Assembly: GCA_036381255.1 (NCBI GenBank)
Contig: DASVDG010000077.1
Span: 1 to 64,000, forward strand
Direction of reading: 5' to 3'
From: CALBZE01 sp036381255
GTDB lineage: Bacteria > Gemmatimonadota > Gemmatimonadetes > Longimicrobiales > RSA9
DNA: 64,000 bases
Below, piece after piece: positions 1 through 9,800 of the stretch. Each line of letters starts with the position of its first letter. Positions within the stretch are counted from its first letter, which is position 1. Made by a program: the position numbers and the translations under genes. The notes beneath the pieces were generated by a model. That model had not been told where the DNA came from and ran no database searches. It saw only the letters and a program-made list of their open reading frames with translations.

Positions 1-10
1 CAGCCGTCCC

Positions 11-183
11 GGCGCGCCCGAAGCGCGCCGCCCCCGGCCGGCGCCGCAGGCGCCGCCGCCCCCGCCGGCGTCAGCCGGCGCCCCCGGCCGCGCAGCGGAT
101 GTCCCGGCGCGTAGCGCCGCTCCCGGGGCCGCAGGCCCCGCCCCCCGGCGGCGCAAGCGGCCGGCTCCCGCCCCGCAGGGGCG
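11..183. repeat. Array of short GC-rich hairpins
   Basis: This noncoding stretch is a run of short perfect palindromes, most with tiny loops. Examples are GGCGCGC/GCGCGCC at 11-29, CGGCGCC-GCA-GGCGCCG at 39-55, CGCCGGC-GTCA-GCCGGCG at 63-80, CGGCGC-GTA-GCGCCG at 105-119, CGGGGCC-GCA-GGCCCCG at 124-140 and CGCCCC-GCA-GGGGCG at 169-183. The array lies just downstream of the alcohol dehydrogenase stop codon, so it may help end transcription. The recurring GCA/GTA loop is seen directly; any function is inference. Confidence 0.6.
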
Positions 184-210
184 CCCCCCGGCAAGCCCCT
201 CCAGGCGCCG

Positions 211-1368
211 TCACGCCTGCGGCACGCCACCCGGATACAGCACCACCTTCCTGCACCCGTCCAGCTTGCCGGCAAACATCTGGTACGCCCGTGGAGCGTC
301 GTCGAGCGGCATGCGGTGGCTGATGATGCGACTCGCGTCGACGCGGCCCTCGCGGATGTGTTCGAGCAGGCGCGGCATGTAGCGCTTCACGTTGCACTGA
401 CCCATGCGCAGCGTGAGGTTCTTGTTCATCGCCGTGCCGATCGGGACCATGTTCCACGGCGGGCCGTAGACGCCGATCAGCACGACGTTGCCGCCCTTGC
501 GCACGGCGTCGATGCACCAGCCGATCACGGTCGAGGCGCCGGCCTCGATCATCATGGTCCGGCCGATGAAGGTGTGCAGCGCCGAGCCGTCGGCCTCCAT
601 CCCGACGGCGTCGATGCACACGTCCGGCCCCATCCCGCCGGTCATCTCCTTGAGGCATGTGACGATGTCGTCGACGTCGCGGAAGTTGACCGTCTCGACG
701 TTGTTGTACTCCCGGGCGAAGTCCAGCCGGTCGTCCACGTGGTCGACGGCGATGACGCGCCCGGCGCCCATCAGCCACGCCGACTTCTGCGCGAACAGGC
801 CGACCGGGCCGCAGCCGAAGATGACGACGGTCTCGCCCGGCTTGATCTCGCCCATCTCCGCCGCCTGGTATCCCGTCGGGAGGACGTCGGACAGGAAGAT
901 GACCTCGTCGTCGGAGAGGTCGTCCGGGATCTTCATCGGCCCGACGTCGGCGAACGGCACGCGCACGTACTCCGCCTGCCCGCCGTCGTAGCCGCCCGTC
1001 GTGTGCGAGTAGCCGAACACGCCCGACGCGATCTCGCTGTTCGGGTTCGTGTTCTCGCACTGCCCGAAGAGGTCGCGCTGGCAGTAGAAGCAGCTGCCGC
1101 ACGAGATGTTGAACGGCACGACGACGCGGTCGCCCCGGCGCAGCTTCTGCACGCTCGGCCCCGTCTCCTCGACGACGCCCGTGAACTCGTGGCCGAACGT
1201 GTGCCCGACCCGCGTGTCGGGGATCAGGCCGCGATACAGGTGCAGGTCCGAGCCGCAGACCGCCGCGGCGGTGACCCGCAGGATCACGTCGTTCGGATGC
1301 TCGATGCGTGGATCGTCCTTCTCGACGACCCGCAGGTCCGCCGGACCACGGTACGATACTGCCTTCAC
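211..1368 (-). CDS. Zinc-dependent alcohol/formaldehyde dehydrogenase family protein
   Basis: A 385-residue cytosolic medium-chain dehydrogenase that should oxidise an alcohol or aldehyde using NAD(P). The catalytic zinc region is C38-G-S-D, followed by the GHEFTG motif. The structural-zinc loop is CGSCFYCQRDLFGQC, and the nucleotide-binding Rossmann turn is GCGPVG. The long middle segment and overall length resemble glutathione-independent formaldehyde dehydrogenase-like members (FdhA/threonine dehydrogenase group) more than classical ADH. I chose the GTG start because GGAGG sits five bases upstream; the open frame continues 26 codons further without a ribosome site. The substrate cannot be read from the sequence. 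It ends the minus-strand run of envelope genes but is separated from it by the small plus-strand gene at 1689. Confidence 0.88.
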   Translation of the reverse strand: MKAVSYRGPADLRVVEKDDPRIEHPNDVILRVTAAAVCGSDLHLYRGLIPDTRVGHTFGHEFTGVVEETGPSVQKLRRGDRVVVPFNISCGSCFYCQRDLFGQCENTNPNSEIASGVFGYSHTTGGYDGGQAEYVRVPFADVGPMKIPDDLSDDEVIFLSDVLPTGYQAAEMGEIKPGETVVIFGCGPVGLFAQKSAWLMGAGRVIAVDHVDDRLDFAREYNNVETVNFRDVDDIVTCLKEMTGGMGPDVCIDAVGMEADGSALHTFIGRTMMIEAGASTVIGWCIDAVRKGGNVVLIGVYGPPWNMVPIGTAMNKNLTLRMGQCNVKRYMPRLLEHIREGRVDASRIISHRMPLDDAPRAYQMFAGKLDGCRKVVLYPGGVPQA

Positions 1369-1688
1369 GTGCGCCTCCGAGGCTGGAACGGACGAAACGG
1401 CGACGGCGGCGGAGTACACCCGCCGCCGCGGTTTTCGCCGGTCCATGGCGCAAGATGCATGCGATGCCCGGGCGCGGGCGGGCGAGGAGGCGGGTGCAGG
1501 GCGCGAGCGGGCGCGTGGCGTCCGTCAGCCTCGCGCCCCCGCCCGCGTCGCCTTCGAACCTGCCCTTGCCGGCACCCGTGCAATCCGCGTGGCATGCGCG
1601 TTGCCCGCCTGGGACGGCGGCGCGGCTCGTCCGTCTCGGCGGGCCGCACGGTGCAGCGGACGGTCGACCATACGGCGGAAAAGCGAAG
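1369..1688. other. Intergenic region with one hairpin
   Basis: This is the divergent gap between the dehydrogenase and a small plus-strand gene. The only clear structure is a 9-bp perfect hairpin, CGGCGGCGG/CCGCCGCCG, at 1404-1428, about 30 bases upstream of the dehydrogenase ribosome site. It would lie in that gene's leader. I see no convincing promoter for either side. Confidence 0.4.
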
Positions 1689-2171
1689 ATGAGGCAAGCG
1701 ATCGAGACCCCGCGCGGCCCGGCGGAGCAGCCGTCGGCCCTCGGCATCGACCAGGCGCTCGAGCGCCGCCCCGGCGTGCCGATGGAATCGGAGCCACGCA
1801 TCGACACCGGCGCGCACTGGCGCATCCCCGAGCGCATGCCCGAGCGGCGGCTGCACCTGCGGCGTAAGGGGCTGTCGCGCCTGACGCCCGTCTACGGCAC
1901 CGCGCAGCCGCCGCGCGGCGTGAGCGGCGTCATGCGACGCGTCGCCTACCGCATCCCCGAGCACTACGCCCGCCACTGGGCGCTGCTGCTCGCCGCGGAC
2001 CGCGTCGACGTGCTCGAGGGGCGGCTGGGCGAGGCGCTGGGGCGGCGGCTCCAGGCGACGCCGCTCGCCCCGCTGAGCGGGCCCGTCGAGCGGAACCCGA
2101 TGCGCATGCTCGGCGTCGCGGTGGTCGGGCTGGTGGGGGCGGGGATGGTGGTGAGAAAGGTGTTCGGCTGA
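1689..2171 (+). CDS. Hypothetical protein with C-terminal membrane anchor
   Basis: A 160-residue protein I do not recognise. The first 110 residues are hydrophilic and Arg/Pro-rich, with a central stretch around HWALLLAADRVDVLEGRLG. The last 20 residues (MLGVAVVGLVGAGMVVRKVF) form a single hydrophobic helix ending in basic residues, which suggests a tail anchor in the inner membrane. The frame is open much further upstream, but the ATG at 1689 is preceded by GCGAAG and gives the most compact product. It converges with the gene ending at 2327. Codon use is typical of the window, so it is probably real, but function is unknown. Confidence 0.55.
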   Translation: MRQAIETPRGPAEQPSALGIDQALERRPGVPMESEPRIDTGAHWRIPERMPERRLHLRRKGLSRLTPVYGTAQPPRGVSGVMRRVAYRIPEHYARHWALLLAADRVDVLEGRLGEALGRRLQATPLAPLSGPVERNPMRMLGVAVVGLVGAGMVVRKVFG

Positions 2172-2326
2172 GGCCCCGGATCCACGAAGTCGGTCTCCGC
2201 GTCTCGACCTCCCTGAGCCCGGCGTTCAATCGTAGCGGGCTCTCCGTTAAGCCGCCCGGCATGTCCCGCATGTCGGAGAACGGACGACCGCCGTCCGACT
2301 GCGGATCTCGTCGGTCAGCCCGCTCC

Positions 2327-4411
2327 TCACCCCCCGACGCCGTCCCGCGTCCAGAGCACGATCACGCCGCACCCGCTCTGGGTCCCGCTGAACACGGCCG
2401 GGAGCTCGGCGTCGCTGCGGTAGACCTCGATCCCCTCGAGCTCTGCGGGGTGGACGACGTCGTCGAGGTAGGCGGGTGAGCCGACGCCGCCGCGCCAGGC
2501 GACGGTCCCGTCGAGCACGACGCGCGGCCAGCAGATGACGGTCTCGCCGGTCGGGCTGGGCCGCTCGCCGTCGCGCATGTGGACCGCGACCCTGCCGTCG
2601 TCCGTCCGGCGCACGCGGACCCCGGGGATGACGAGGAGGAGCTGCGAGACGCGCCCGGCATTGCGTGTCCGGATCTGGTCGCGGTCGAGGAACGCGCCGG
2701 TCGTGGTCCGCTCGCGGTCGTAGAAGCCGACGGCGGACAGCCGGTCCGGCGGCGCCGCCTCCGTCGCCGCGAGGGGTCGCGGTCCGCGCGCGACCGGCGC
2801 GGCGGCCGCGTCGTCGGCCGGGTCCGCGGGCGCATCCTCGAGCGCGACGCCGGCGGCGAGGAGCGTGGCGGCGGAGGGGACGGCGAGCCGCACCTCCGCG
2901 ACGACGCCGGCTTCGAGCGTGACCTCGCGCGGCCGCGCGTAGATGCCGAGCGAGTCGAGCCGCGGGTGCAGGAACGAGGCGGCGTAGACGCCGTCGGGCA
3001 GGTCGTCGATCCGGAACCGGCCCGCGGCGTCGGTCACGGCCCGGTACCCGGTGCCCGACAGGAAGACCTCGGCGCCGGCGAGCGGCGCGGCGCGCGTGCT
3101 GTCGTACACGGTCCCGGTCAACGTCGCCCGCGTCGCTCGCGCGAGCTGGCGCCCGTGGGCGCTCTCCGCGCCGACGACCTCGCCGCCGAACTCGAGGATC
3201 CCGATGGTGCGCATTCGGCGGGTGCCGAGCGTGATCGGGCCGCCCGTCTGGATGGCGACGATCGGCGAGCGGATCCACCAGCGTCGCACGAACCACTGGC
3301 CGTTGGGCAGCTGCTCGAACTCCACGCGGCCCCACGGCTCTCGCCCGATCAGCGCGACGGGCACGTGCTCGTACTCGAGCTCGAGGTGGCGCAGCGCGCC
3401 GGTCGACCGGTCGAGCCACAGCACGCCGGAGACGTCGGGGAGGTCGGCGCCGCGCACCGGCTCGAACGCGAGCCCGGTCAGCGCCGCGTTCTCGCCCTCC
3501 CCGGCGACGGCGCGGAAGCAGTGCCCGTCGAGGAACGCATCCGAGAGGAGCACCTCGGCGTCCGGCGCGAAGACGTCCCAGTCGCCGTCGGCCCGGCGCC
3601 GGATGTAGCCTTCCGCCGCCAGCTCCTCGGCCGGGCGGCTGCGGATCGGGTTGCGCGTCGCGACCGATCGCGCGCTGCGCTGCTCCGACCGGACGGCGCG
3701 GGTCACCGGGTCGAGGTCGCGCTCGTAGGAGAGCACGTCGAACCGATAGACGCCTTCATCCTCCGCCCACGCGGCGGCCGCGAGCGCCTTCCGCGCCTCC
3801 TCCCAGAGCCGCGCCGCCGCCAGCCCCGCCTCCGGCCGGACCACGCACCGCTCCTCCGCCGCGACCTCGATGCCGTCCAGCCGGATCGGCTCGGCAGACG
3901 CGACCAGCTCGTACGTGATGGCCGCGCCCGCGGCCAGCGTCAGCTCCGGCGACGTCGTCGCCGCGAAGCCGACGCGCTCGGCCCGGAGCCGATAGCGCCC
4001 CGGCGCCGGCGCGTGCAGCACGAACCAGCCGTCGGAATCCGTCAGCGCGCCGCCGAGCCGCGCGTCGGCCTCATCGAGCAGCCAGACCATCGCGGCGCCG
4101 ATCGGCGCGCGGGAACCCGCGGCGACCAGTCGCCCACGCACCGTCTGCGCGGCGAGCGGCGCCACGGCGAGGAGCAGGAGTGCGGAGCCCGCGAGGACGG
4201 AGCGCGCGGCGGCGCCGGCACGGGGCCGGCGCGCGGGCGAGCGCGGGCGCGTCGCGGCGGCGGGACGGGACCGGCGCACGGGTGGGCGCGGGCGCGCCGC
4301 GGCGGCGGGACGAGGCGGCCAGCGGCGCCCAAGTGGGCGCGCCGCGGCGGCGCGCGACTCCCGCGACCGCCGGGCCGGTCGGCGCTGGGACGGCCTGGTG
4401 TCTCGAGTCAT
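2327..4411 (-). CDS. Carboxypeptidase-regulatory-like protein with TonB plug-like C-terminus
   Basis: A 694-residue secreted protein. A long Arg/Pro/Ala-rich leader (residues 1-75) precedes a signal-type helix (VLAGSALLLLAVAPLAAQ). Two CarboxypepD_reg-like beta-sandwich repeats follow: one right after the leader (TVRGRLVAAGSRAPIGAAMV) and one near residues 435-500 (GTVYDSTRAAPLAGAEVFLS). The final 120 residues resemble a TonB-receptor plug (LLLVIPGVRVRRTDDGRVAV, then VVLDGT and LEGIEVYRS). No beta-barrel follows: the protein stops after VIVLWTRDG. The start has AGG eight bases upstream. It sits downstream of the S9 peptidase gene on the same strand. A signalling, scaffold or peptidoglycan-proximal role is only inference. 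Confidence 0.72.
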   Translation of the reverse strand: MTRDTRPSQRRPARRSRESRAAAARPLGRRWPPRPAAAARPRPPVRRSRPAAATRPRSPARRPRAGAAARSVLAGSALLLLAVAPLAAQTVRGRLVAAGSRAPIGAAMVWLLDEADARLGGALTDSDGWFVLHAPAPGRYRLRAERVGFAATTSPELTLAAGAAITYELVASAEPIRLDGIEVAAEERCVVRPEAGLAAARLWEEARKALAAAAWAEDEGVYRFDVLSYERDLDPVTRAVRSEQRSARSVATRNPIRSRPAEELAAEGYIRRRADGDWDVFAPDAEVLLSDAFLDGHCFRAVAGEGENAALTGLAFEPVRGADLPDVSGVLWLDRSTGALRHLELEYEHVPVALIGREPWGRVEFEQLPNGQWFVRRWWIRSPIVAIQTGGPITLGTRRMRTIGILEFGGEVVGAESAHGRQLARATRATLTGTVYDSTRAAPLAGAEVFLSGTGYRAVTDAAGRFRIDDLPDGVYAASFLHPRLDSLGIYARPREVTLEAGVVAEVRLAVPSAATLLAAGVALEDAPADPADDAAAAPVARGPRPLAATEAAPPDRLSAVGFYDRERTTTGAFLDRDQIRTRNAGRVSQLLLVIPGVRVRRTDDGRVAVHMRDGERPSPTGETVICWPRVVLDGTVAWRGGVGSPAYLDDVVHPAELEGIEVYRSDAELPAVFSGTQSGCGVIVLWTRDGVGG

Positions 4412-4598
4412 GACAGAACCTCGGGTACGAAGATCCGACGTTGGTTCGCGTACGGCCCCGACCCGTCGAATATGCGGCCGGCCGGCACGCATCGGAATGC
4501 CCGCCGTCCGCGCCGCCACCGCCGCCACCGCCGCCTCCCCGCACCGGCGACACCCGCCGCCCGCCGGCCCGCCGCCCGCCGGCTCGGCGACGGTCGGC

Positions 4599-6662
4599 TC
4601 AGCGACCGCCCGCCGCGACCGCCTCGCTCGCCGCCGGCTCGGGCGCACGCTCCCACACGTACTCCCGGCCGCGCACCCAGCGCTCGAACCACTCCAGCTC
4701 GACGTTGGCCTTGAAGAGCCGGTGGCGCAGCTCGCGCCAGCCGTGCGGCTCTCGCGGCGCCACGTACAGGTGCGTCGGCACGCCGTTCGATTTCAGCGCC
4801 CGGTACAGCTCGACCGATTGCGCCATCGGCACGCGCACGTCGTTCTCGCCGACCAGCACGATCGTCGGCGTGGTCACGTTCGCGATGTCCTTCAGCGGCG
4901 AGTGCTCCCAGTAAACGTCTATGGGCGCGTTTTTCTGCCACGGCGTGCCGCCGAACCACGGCGTGCGGTAGTAGCGCACGTCGCTCTGCGCGTACATCGA
5001 CACCCAGTTCACCGCGCCGGCGCCGGAGCTGGCCGCCTTGAACCGGTCCGTGTACGTGATGATCTTGTTCGTCATGTGACCGCCGCCGCTCCACCCCATC
5101 TTCGCCATGCGCTCGCCGTCGACGAGGCCGAGCGCGATCAGGTGGTCCACGCCGGTCATCACGTCCTTGTGCGCCTGGCGGAAGTAGCCGCCGACCATGT
5201 CGCGCAGGAAGTCGTCGCCGTAGCCGGTGCTGCCGCGGTAGTTCGGCTTGAAGACGAAGTAGCCCATCGCCGTGAGCACGGCCTCGTAGCTGCTCGACGA
5301 CGGGAAGCCGAACTTGTCGGACGCGGCCGGCCCGCCGTGCGTCTGCACGACGAGCGGGTAGCGCGTGCCCTCGCGGTAGTCGAGCGGGTAGAAGAGCAGC
5401 CCCTCGACCTCGACGCCGTCCTCGCCCTTCCACCGCACCACCTCCTGGCGCGGCAGCCGGAACCTCTTCGTGATGTCCGCGAAGAGCGTGGTGATGCGCT
5501 CCGGCTCGCCGCCGTCGGCGTCCAGCGTCCAGACGTCGCCGGGGTCGGTCGGCGTCTCGATCGTGAAGACGTGCCGCTCGAGCGACGGCGCGTAGCTCCA
5601 GCTGCCGACCGCGTGGTCGCCGCGGGTGAGCTGCTCGAGATCGCCTCCATCCGCGTCGGCGCGGAACAGCTCGAGGCGGACGCCGGTGTTGGCCGTGAAG
5701 TAGACGCGATCGCCGTCGGCCGACCACGTCGCCTCCCGGATCTCGTACGGCAGCGCCGGGAGCAGCACGTGCGCACGGCCGCCCTGCGCGGAGACGACGA
5801 AGATCTTGTCGTTGTAGTACGACTCGAACGCCTCGTTCGCGTCCGAGCGGAACAGGATCCGGCGATTGTCCGGCGAGAGCTCCGGACCGTACTCGGGCAC
5901 GTCGTTGTCCGTGACCTGCCGCATCCCGCCGCCCGCGGCGTCCATGACCCAGACCTCGCGCTCGCGCAGGTCGTCCATCAGCGGCGTCGGCCCTCGCTCG
6001 AACGCGATCCTCGAGCCGTCGCGCGAGAGGCGGTACTCGAGCACCGAGAAGTCGCCGCCGGTGATGCGCTCCTCACGGCCGGTCACCACGTCGACGCGCC
6101 AGAGGTGGCGCTGGCGGTAGTCCTCCTCGAACGCGTAGACGTCGTCCCTTGCTTTCTCGCGCGCCTTCTGCTCCTCGGACTTCGGGTCCTCGGCCAGGAA
6201 GTAGAGCCAGCGGCCGTCGGGCGACCACTGGATCGACGAGGGCGACGTCTCCCGCGCCGTCAGCGCCCGCGCCTCGCCGCCGCCGTTCGGGATCAGCCAG
6301 ATCTCCGTGCCGTCCGGCTCGCCGCGGTCGGCCAGGAACGCGATCGTCCGACCGTCCGGCGACCAGCGCGGGCTGCGCTCGCCGTCGGGGCCGTTCGTGA
6401 GCCGGACCGCACCCGACCCGTCCGCGCCGACCCGCCAGATGTGCGACACGGTGCGGTTCTTCTCCCAGTCCGCGTCGGAACGGACGTAAAGGAGCTGCCG
6501 GCCGTCCGGCGAGAGCTGCGGCTCGCGGATCGACGGGATCTCGATCAGGTCGACGATCGTCATCGGCCGGGGCTGCTGCGCGGACGCGGCGGGCGCGGTC
6601 AACGCGAGCGCCAGCGACGCCGCCGCGACGGTGACGGGGAGTACCCTGCCCAGATGCACCAT
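4599..6662 (-). CDS. S9 family serine peptidase (prolyl oligopeptidase-like)
   Basis: A 687-residue exported peptidase. A signal peptide (VTVAAASLALALTAPAASAQ) is followed by a seven-bladed propeller with several TolB/DPP-type WSPDG repeats. The C-terminal alpha/beta hydrolase starts near residue 420. The inferred catalytic triad is S525 (GWSGGGH), D608 (VGENDVRVP) and H640 (REPHGW). Members cut short peptides after they enter the propeller tunnel, here in the periplasm. The ATG is preceded by GAGAGG. It lies 173 bases downstream of the amidohydrolase gene on the same strand, which fits a joint role in peptide turnover. Family assignment is firm; exact specificity (acyl-aminoacyl or dipeptidyl) is not. 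Confidence 0.93.
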   Translation of the reverse strand: MVHLGRVLPVTVAAASLALALTAPAASAQQPRPMTIVDLIEIPSIREPQLSPDGRQLLYVRSDADWEKNRTVSHIWRVGADGSGAVRLTNGPDGERSPRWSPDGRTIAFLADRGEPDGTEIWLIPNGGGEARALTARETSPSSIQWSPDGRWLYFLAEDPKSEEQKAREKARDDVYAFEEDYRQRHLWRVDVVTGREERITGGDFSVLEYRLSRDGSRIAFERGPTPLMDDLREREVWVMDAAGGGMRQVTDNDVPEYGPELSPDNRRILFRSDANEAFESYYNDKIFVVSAQGGRAHVLLPALPYEIREATWSADGDRVYFTANTGVRLELFRADADGGDLEQLTRGDHAVGSWSYAPSLERHVFTIETPTDPGDVWTLDADGGEPERITTLFADITKRFRLPRQEVVRWKGEDGVEVEGLLFYPLDYREGTRYPLVVQTHGGPAASDKFGFPSSSSYEAVLTAMGYFVFKPNYRGSTGYGDDFLRDMVGGYFRQAHKDVMTGVDHLIALGLVDGERMAKMGWSGGGHMTNKIITYTDRFKAASSGAGAVNWVSMYAQSDVRYYRTPWFGGTPWQKNAPIDVYWEHSPLKDIANVTTPTIVLVGENDVRVPMAQSVELYRALKSNGVPTHLYVAPREPHGWRELRHRLFKANVELEWFERWVRGREYVWERAPEPAASEAVAAGGR

Positions 6663-6835
6663 GATCGCCTCTCGAAGATTCGTGGTTTCGACTTGACGCG
6701 GGGCGCCGGGGCGTGCGGTCCGTGCCGGCCGCCGCCCCCGCGGGCGCCTCCGCTGCTCTGTGATCGCTGCTGCGGGAACGCTCCCCGAGGTCACCGGCGC
6801 CGAAACGCCGGCTGCCTCGGGCGCCGCGCCCGGCC

Positions 6836-9800
6836 TCACCGCCCCCCGGCTCCGCCGGCGCGTGCCGCGCCCGCGCGGTCCCACACGTCCATCGGCCGTA
6901 CGTCGTCGCGGAGCGCGTCCTCGTCGACCCAGTAGTACGGCCCGAACGGCGTCGCGGTCGGCCAGACCTCGTCGAGCGTGTCCGCGTCGTAGAGGATCCC
7001 GCCCTTCATGACCCACCGCATGTCGAGCGTGTTGTGGATGTCCTCGAGCGGGTCAGAGTCCAGCACGATGAGGTCGGCGAGCTTGCCGGGCTCGAGCGTG
7101 CCCACGTCCTCGGAGACGCCGAGGAAGTGCGCGCCGTGCCGGCTGGCCACGTCGAGCGCGCCGTACGGGCCGAGCGCGGAGGCGAGCATCCAGACCTCCC
7201 AGTGCGCGGCGATCGCGTGGTGCTCGCCGTGCGAGCCGATCGCGCCCCACCCGCCGGCGGCGATGATGTCCTTCAGCCCCTCGGCGAGGAGCGGGTAGCT
7301 GTAGTCGGTCGCGGGGCGCAGCGTGCGACGGCGCAGGTGACCGGCCAGCATGCGCCACGGCATCCAGCGGCGCTGCTTGGCATCGCGCCAGACGTCGGAC
7401 GCGGCGAAGAAGTACTCGATGTTCCACGGCCCGGGTCCGGCCACGACGAGCGTCGGCGTATAATGGGCGCCGGCCTGCCCGAAGAACGTGGCGACGTCGC
7501 CGTAGATCGGGACGTAGCTCAGCGGGTGCTCCCACCCGGTCTGGCCGTCCATGATCATGCTCAGATTGTAGAACAGGTCGCCGCCCTCGGCCGTGACCAT
7601 GAGGCCATGCTCGCGCGCCGCGTGCGAGACCCACTGCCGCTGGTCGCGCCGCGGCTGCATGTACTGCTTGATCGAAACCGCGCCCCAGGTCTTCAGCCGC
7701 TCAACGTTGTGCTCCGCCGCGTCGTAGCTCGACAGCGCGTTGTTCCGCGCCGCGTCGCCGCGGTACAGCGGATCGCCGGTGCTGAACGTGCGCGGCCCGA
7801 TCATCTCGCCCGCCTCGATCAGCTCCGCCGTCGGGAAGATGTTCTGCGACCACATCGAGTTGTCGAGGCTCGTCGTCACGCCGTACGCCAGGTAGATCGC
7901 CACCTCGTAGTCCCGGCGCGGACGGTAGCCGCGGTGCTCACGGTAGTGGTGGGAGTGCATGTCGACCCACCCCGGGATGATCGTCTTGCCGCTCGCGTCG
8001 ATGACGCGGTCCGCGCCGGCGGTGTCGCATTCGCCGACGCAGCGGATGCGGCTGCCGTCGACCACGATCGTGCCGCGCTCGATCACGGAGTCCGGGCCGA
8101 GCGTGACGATGCGCGCGCCGGTCAGCGCGATCGTGCCGTCCGGCACGCGCCGCGGCACCTCGAGCCGCACCTCGACCGTGTCCGTCGTCTCCGCGTCGAC
8201 ATCGTAGGCGAAGTAGCGCGTGCCGCTGCCGAACTCGACGGTGTGGGCGTCGCGCCAGCGCGGGAACAGTCCGCCCTCGGTGCTCAGCGTGCGGACCGGC
8301 AGCCGGCCGCGGCGCTTGCGCAGGTCGACCGGCTCGGCGCCGGTGCCGAGCCACGGCATCGCGGTCAGGTAGACGTTGTCGCCCTCCTGGAACGCGACCC
8401 AGCGGCCGTCGGGCGCGGGGACGATCTCGTCGGCGTCGGGGAACGTCAGGTGCACCCGCCGGTCGGAGCCGTCCGGCGCGACCGAGACGAGCGCCATCGC
8501 GGATTCGCGGCCCTCGCGGCGGTACTCGCGGAAGAAGATGCGCCCCTCCGGGCCGTACGACGGCCGGAGGATCGAGCGCCGCGCGAGCGAGCCGGGGCTC
8601 GTGCCCGCCGGCAGCGCGACGCGCGCGACGAACGCCGGCTCGCCGCCGTCGGCCGGGATGCGGACCACGTCCCACCACGGGTTGTGCGTGAGCGTACGGC
8701 CGCGCGCGGTCGCGCCCGCGCCGCGCGCGACGACGATCTCGCGACCGTCCGGGCTCCACGCCGGGTGCACGTACTCGCCCGGCTCCACCGTCAGGCGACG
8801 CGGCCGGCCGCCCTCCGCCGGCACCTTCCACACGTGCCCGCCGAGCGTGTCGTTCCACGTCGTGAACGCGATCCACTTCCCGTCCGGCGACCACGCCGGC
8901 GCGTACTCGAGCGGGCCGAACGATGCCGGCGTCAGCCGCCGCGGCGGCGCGCTGCGCACCGCGACGGTCGCATCCCCCGTCTCGACCAGGTCGGTCACCC
9001 AGATCCGGCCGACCGCCTGGAACGCCAGCTTCCGCCCGTCCGGCGACGCCGTGTGCCAGCGGAGGAAGCGCGCCTCGAACGGGCCATCCTCGATGCGGAA
9101 CGGATGGTACGCCATCTCCGAGATCGTGCGCCGGACGCGGGCGGTGAACGGGATCGTCTCGACCTCGCCGCTCTCCACGTCGACGCGGCGGATCTTGCCG
9201 CCCTGCCACAGCAGGATCGACCGGCCGTCCGGCGTCCAGTCATAGCCCGGCAGCGTGCGCAGCGACTTCGAGCCGCTCTCGATCGCCACGGCGATCGGAT
9301 CCATGACGACCCGCTCCGCGCCGGTCTCGACGTCCCGCAGCCAGAGCGCCGTCCGCGGGCCGAACTCGTGGCCGCGGTACGCGACCGTGCCGTCCGGGAT
9401 CTGCCGGCCGAACGCGAGCCAGCGACCGTCGGGCGAGAGCTCGGGCGCGAACGCGCCGCCGCTCGACAACCGGCCCGACGCCGCGCCGCCCGTGCCGCCC
9501 GCCGTGATGTCGATGATCTCGCCCGTGCGCAGCTCCAGCCGCCGGATCTGGTAATCGCCGGCCAGCGCGTCACCGCCCGAGCGGACCTGGTAATAGACGT
9601 AGCGCCCGTCCGGCGAGACGGACGGCCACGCGGCCGCGCGGTCGTCGACCAGCTCGACGCCGCGGCCGCCCTCGCGGTGGTACATCCACAGCCCGCTGCC
9701 GCCCTCGCCCCCCTCGCCCACGAACCTCCGCTGCACGACGATGTACTGCCCGTCCGGCGTCCACGCCGGCATCGAGACGCGCACGTCGCCGTCCGTGAAG

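Noticed and set aside
99..323. Short plus-strand frame over the hairpin array
   Set aside because: It is made of Pro/Arg/Ala from palindromes, has no ribosome site and runs into the dehydrogenase gene on the other strand.
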